A stretch of DNA of 16,089 nt, taken from positions 1 to 16,089 of the forward strand of contig JANYJT010000067.1 in NCBI GenBank assembly GCA_025358395.1, in the 5' to 3' direction. This DNA comes from Bacteroidia bacterium (GTDB lineage Bacteria; Bacteroidota; Bacteroidia; Bacteroidales; Prolixibacteraceae). Positions 12,937 to 16,089 of the stretch are shown in pieces. The notes under the pieces were generated by a model. It was not told the DNA's origin. It did not search any database and saw nothing but the letters and a program-made list of their open reading frames with translations. Each line of letters begins with the position of its first letter. Within the stretch, counting starts at the first letter, position 1. A program made the position numbers and the translations under genes.

Positions 12937-14775
12937 ATGTGTGGAATCGTTGGTTATGTCGGAGAAAACAGAGCCTATCCATTTTTAATTCAAGGGTTAA
13001 AACGCCTCGAGTATCGCGGATATGATTCGGCCGGACTGGCCATTTCTGGCGACACTTTATTGGTGCACAAATGCAAAGGCAGGGTGGCGGACCTGGAGCG
13101 GCATGTTCATTCAAAAGCGTTGGATGGGTCTGTCGGTATTGCCCATACCAGGTGGGCGACACACGGCGAACCCAATGATGTGAATGCCCATCCTCACCGC
13201 TCCATGAAAGGATATTTCGCGCTAGTTCACAATGGAATCATCGAAAATTATACCGAATTAAAAGCAGATCTCATCAGGAATGGATTTGTATTTCAGTCGG
13301 AGACCGACACCGAAGTGCTGGTCAATCTGATTGAATTTTTTTATGGAAAGGATGAAGATATCCAGGCCGAAATGGCTGTCAGGCTTGCACTTTCCAAGGT
13401 AGTAGGTGCCTTTGGCATCGCGGTGATGTGCACGGATGAGAAGGACCGGCTGATCGTAGCCCGTAGAGGAAGTCCGCTGGTGGTAGGTATCGGACAGGGA
13501 GAATATTTCGTGGCCTCGGATGCTACCCCGGTGATAGGATACACAAATAATGTGATCTACTTAAATGACAATGATCTGGCGGTAATTTCAAAAAATAGCC
13601 TGACCATAAAAACGCTGGAAGACAAGCCTGCAACTTTTAAGATCTCAAGGGTTGATCAGACCATTGGAGATATCGAGAAGGGTGATTTTGCCCATTTCAT
13701 GCTCAAGGAAATATTCGAGCAGCCCAAGACGATTGACGATACATTCAGGGGCAGGCTTTCTAAAGACCATACATCAATTGTACTTGGTGGGTTGCTGGAT
13801 ATTTTTCCAAAGATCGTTCAGGCCAAAAGGATTATTCTAATCGGTTGTGGTACTTCCTGGCATGCCGCTTTGGTAGGAGAATACCTGATAGAGACCTATG
13901 CCCGTATTCCGGTAGAGGTTGAATATGCCTCCGAGTTTCGTTACAGAAATCCGATTTTATCGAAGGAAGATGTCGTTATAGCGATTAGTCAGAGTGGTGA
14001 AACTTCAGATACTCTGGTTGCCTTGCGGATGGCTAAAGAACGTGGTGCGACCATCCTGGGGGTGTGCAATGTGGTAGGGTCATCAATCGCCCGTGAGACA
14101 GACGCGGGAGTATATACCCATGCCGGCATCGAAATTGGTGTGGCATCAACCAAAGCGTTTACCGCTCAGGTAACGGTTCTTACCCTCTTTTCACTCAAGC
14201 TTGCATTTGCCAAAGGCGAGCTTCCGGCGGCGCTTTATCAGGAATTAATCTCTGAATTGGCGGAGATACCTGGGAAAATCACGACCATTTTAGCCGGTCA
14301 CGAGAAGATCAGGGAGATTGCAGAAAAATACAAGGATGTGTCCAATGCCTTGTACCTTGGCCGGGGAGCCCTTTTCCCGGTAGCCCTCGAAGGCGCCCTC
14401 AAGTTAAAAGAGATCTCCTACATCCATGCCGAAGGCTATGCGGCAGGCGAGATGAAACATGGTCCGATCGCGCTCGTGGATGACAACCTACCGGTGATAG
14501 TGGTCTCCCCAAAAGATCATTATTATGAGAAAATTGTGAGCAACATTCAAGAAGTAAAAGCGAGGAAAGGAAATATCATCGCGGTCGTTACAGAAGGCGA
14601 TGTAGCCCTGAAAGAGATGGTCAATGATGTTTTCGAAATTCCGGAATCACATCCTGCCGTGACTCCACTGCTGGCCATCATTCCTTTGCAATTGTTCGCC
14701 TATTACATATCCGTGTTTCGCGGTTGTGATGTGGATCAGCCAAGAAATCTGGCAAAATCGGTCACCGTCGAGTAG
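12937..14775 (+). CDS. glmS: Glutamine--fructose-6-phosphate aminotransferase (isomerizing)
   Basis: Makes glucosamine-6-phosphate from fructose-6-phosphate and glutamine, the entry step to UDP-GlcNAc for peptidoglycan and lipid A. The 612-aa product is complete. The N-terminal glutaminase (2 to about 220) begins MCGIVGYVG with nucleophile Cys2, and has HTRWATHG (70-77) and HNG (98-100). Two SIS isomerase domains follow: the first (about 285-420) with GCGTS (303-307), SQSGET (351-356) and STKAF (404-408); the second (about 455-600) with GRGALFP and the active-site set Glu492, His508 and Lys607, matching E. coli Glu488, His504 and Lys603. It ends DQPRNLAKSVTVE as expected. No glmS ribozyme-like leader can fit, since the gap to the upstream gene is 5 bp. 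No clear terminator follows, so read-through towards the GH76 gene is possible. Confidence 0.98.
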   Translation: MCGIVGYVGENRAYPFLIQGLKRLEYRGYDSAGLAISGDTLLVHKCKGRVADLERHVHSKALDGSVGIAHTRWATHGEPNDVNAHPHRSMKGYFALVHNGIIENYTELKADLIRNGFVFQSETDTEVLVNLIEFFYGKDEDIQAEMAVRLALSKVVGAFGIAVMCTDEKDRLIVARRGSPLVVGIGQGEYFVASDATPVIGYTNNVIYLNDNDLAVISKNSLTIKTLEDKPATFKISRVDQTIGDIEKGDFAHFMLKEIFEQPKTIDDTFRGRLSKDHTSIVLGGLLDIFPKIVQAKRIILIGCGTSWHAALVGEYLIETYARIPVEVEYASEFRYRNPILSKEDVVIAISQSGETSDTLVALRMAKERGATILGVCNVVGSSIARETDAGVYTHAGIEIGVASTKAFTAQVTVLTLFSLKLAFAKGELPAALYQELISELAEIPGKITTILAGHEKIREIAEKYKDVSNALYLGRGALFPVALEGALKLKEISYIHAEGYAAGEMKHGPIALVDDNLPVIVVSPKDHYYEKIVSNIQEVKARKGNIIAVVTEGDVALKEMVNDVFEIPESHPAVTPLLAIIPLQLFAYYISVFRGCDVDQPRNLAKSVTVE

Positions 14776-14886
14776 TCACGAAAGTGTACCTGTACTGATT
14801 ATTTATTTTTTGTCTCAAGCGTTTATCCGGCCATTAAATGTCTTACTTTTAATGGTTGAAATCGAAAATAATTAAAATAAATTCTT
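14776..14886 (+). promoter_or_regulatory. Intergenic region before the GH76 gene: weak promoter and inverted repeat
   Basis: Holds a weak promoter candidate: TTTA at 14822-14825, 18 nt, then TACTTTTA at 14844-14851. An 8-bp inverted repeat, CCATTAAA (14831-14838) with TTTAATGG (14848-14855), overlaps it and has no T-tract after it. A perfect TAnnTTTG box and a convincing glmS terminator are both absent. Confidence 0.25.
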
Positions 14887-16089
14887 GTGAAAAAAGCATT
14901 CTTAATCGTCACATTCGCCGCAATTTCAATCGCCTTATGCGGAGAAATTTACCTTACTCCCTGCAGGATAAATGGAGAGATGGAATCGTTGGAACAAGGT
15001 TCCGGAAGAACCGATAGCACAAAGGATATTGTCTATTGGAACAAAATGGCTGAAGGCATGAGCCGCGCGCTGATCGATCATTTCTGGGGAGCAAATTTTA
15101 CCGGATACCCCGACAGGTATTATTTCAATTACGGGAGCGATTTGTCGAACATGGCTACAAACCATTACTGGCCGCAGGCACATGCCATGGATGTGGTGGT
15201 TGATGCCTACAAGCGCACCTCAAATCAATATTATCTTGGCTTTTATCCATTATGGTGGGTAGGTGCACCCAAATTTAATTTTTCCGGAAGGCCGGAAGAC
15301 CCATGGTGGAACGTATTTGTGGATGATATGGAGTGGATCGTTCTTGCACAGCTGCGCATGTTTGAATCCGGGAAACAAAAGATCTATTTTACCAAGGCAA
15401 AACAGATGTATAACGAATGGATCTGGCCGACATGGGGACCTGAAGATGAGGCTCCATGGCATGGTGGAATTACCTGGAAAACCGATGTCAAAAAATCGAA
15501 AAACGCATGTTCAAACGGTCCGGCTGCCATTATAGCCGCGAAGATATATGAGATGTATGATCTGGCTGCAGACACAGGCAAAAAGCCAAAACAAGCCTAT
15601 CTGGATGAATCGGTCAAGATATATAAATGGCTAAGAGACAACCTGTATGACCCCATCGAGGGGAAAGTTTACGACAACATGAATGCTGGCGGCAAAATAA
15701 GTCAGGCGATTTATACGTACAATCAGGGAACATTTATCGGGGCAGCCCATGAACTTTACAAAATCACCGGCAATAAGCAATATCTGGCGGATGCCATAAA
15801 AGCCTCGGAGTATGTCATTGACCATATGTCTAACAATGAGGGAGTTTTAGGTAATTCAACTTCAGGTGATGGCGGACTCTTCCATGGAATATTCTTCCGC
15901 TATTTTGTTAAGCTTATCAATGAACCCGATTTGGATAAACCCGTCAGAAAAAAATTCCATGATTACATCACAAACTGCGCGACTGTAATGGCACAGCAAG
16001 GGGTTAATCCCGAAACAATGCTTTATGGCGGCAATTGGCACAAGTATCCCGCAGCAGGAGAACCGGTAGCCCTTACCCCCCATTTGTCC
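14887..16089 (+). CDS. GH76-family endo-alpha-1,6-mannanase, 3' end cut by window
   Basis: Glycoside hydrolase acting on alpha-1,6-mannan backbones such as those of fungal cell walls. The window holds 401 codons without a stop, so the C-terminus is missing; family catalytic domains are about 350-400 aa and little is likely lost. The start is GTG 14887, giving a signal peptide (residues 1 to about 19, KKAFLIVTFAAISIALCG); the first in-frame ATG would remove it. Cys18 follows IAL, a poor lipobox, so secretion rather than lipidation is more likely. The (alpha/alpha)6 fold shows HYWPQAHAMDVVVDAY (93-108), then VDDMEW with the catalytic Asp pair 146-147, GGITWK (193-198), KNACSNGPAAIIAA (205-218), YTYNQGTFIGAAHELY and GDGGLFHGIFFRY. 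All are family hallmarks. It may be in a mannan-use cluster beyond the edge. GH127 at the other end is more than 12 kb away and not obviously linked. Confidence 0.9.
   Translation, partial: MKKAFLIVTFAAISIALCGEIYLTPCRINGEMESLEQGSGRTDSTKDIVYWNKMAEGMSRALIDHFWGANFTGYPDRYYFNYGSDLSNMATNHYWPQAHAMDVVVDAYKRTSNQYYLGFYPLWWVGAPKFNFSGRPEDPWWNVFVDDMEWIVLAQLRMFESGKQKIYFTKAKQMYNEWIWPTWGPEDEAPWHGGITWKTDVKKSKNACSNGPAAIIAAKIYEMYDLAADTGKKPKQAYLDESVKIYKWLRDNLYDPIEGKVYDNMNAGGKISQAIYTYNQGTFIGAAHELYKITGNKQYLADAIKASEYVIDHMSNNEGVLGNSTSGDGGLFHGIFFRYFVKLINEPDLDKPVRKKFHDYITNCATVMAQQGVNPETMLYGGNWHKYPAAGEPVALTPHLS

Noticed and set aside
14806..14822. TTTTGTC-(TC)-AAGCG upstream of GH76 resembling TTTTGTCAAGCG upstream of DUF4954 (10854-10865)
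   Set aside because: A 12-bp match broken by a 2-base insertion is too short to separate from chance in this base composition.

Overview
The window looks like a chromosomal segment of a member of the Bacteroidota, probably a Bacteroidales/Cytophagales-like environmental lineage. This rests on sequence alone. Several gene starts lack a Shine-Dalgarno sequence and are preceded by promoter-like TAnnTTTG boxes. The families present are typical of the phylum: a GH127 enzyme, a GH76 enzyme, a Tat-exported Gfo/Idh/MocA oxidoreductase, a DUF4954 beta-helix protein and a PAS protein with a LuxR-like C-terminus. No rRNA, tRNA, CRISPR array, insertion sequence or phage gene was seen, and no gene looks broken.

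Left part (1-6325, all minus strand). A small tyrosine- and arginine-rich secreted or lipoprotein gene lies 12 bp upstream of a GH127 beta-L-arabinofuranosidase gene. A sigma-54-like promoter candidate precedes the pair. A second minus-strand group runs from a soluble hybrid histidine kinase (PAS-PAS-HisKA-HATPase-REC) through DNA-3-methyladenine glycosylase I (tag) to a VIT1/CCC1-family Fe/Mn transporter. The gaps are 38 and 44 bp with no obvious terminator, so these three may be one transcript.

Middle part (6454-9647, plus strand). recX and prfB form an operon. It starts from a TATTTTTG promoter, divergent from the kinase promoter, and ends at a perfect 24-bp-stem terminator. prfB (release factor 2) carries an intact +1 programmed frameshift site (AGGAGG TAT CTT TGA C) and is a full-length 365-aa protein once the shift is applied. 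A Tat-exported Gfo/Idh/MocA oxidoreductase follows with its own TAGATTTG promoter. It ends at two tandem hairpins, the second a textbook UUCG intrinsic terminator.

Right part (9651-16089, plus strand). A PAS/LuxR-type regulator is followed by a DUF4954 left-handed beta-helix protein, then glmS only 5 bp downstream, then the first 401 codons of a GH76 endo-alpha-1,6-mannanase cut by the window edge. The upstream regions of the PAS/LuxR gene and of the DUF4954-glmS pair share an 18-bp block (16/18 identical) and ATAGGTTA-type repeats. I infer a common regulator, possibly the PAS/LuxR protein itself.

Most of the window is housekeeping (translation termination, recombination control, base-excision repair, amino-sugar synthesis) flanked by two exported glycoside hydrolases. 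The least explained parts are the DUF4954-glmS pair with its shared upstream motifs, and the small Tyr/Arg-rich protein coupled to GH127 behind a sigma-54-like promoter. I found no clearly new defence, mobile or biosynthetic system.
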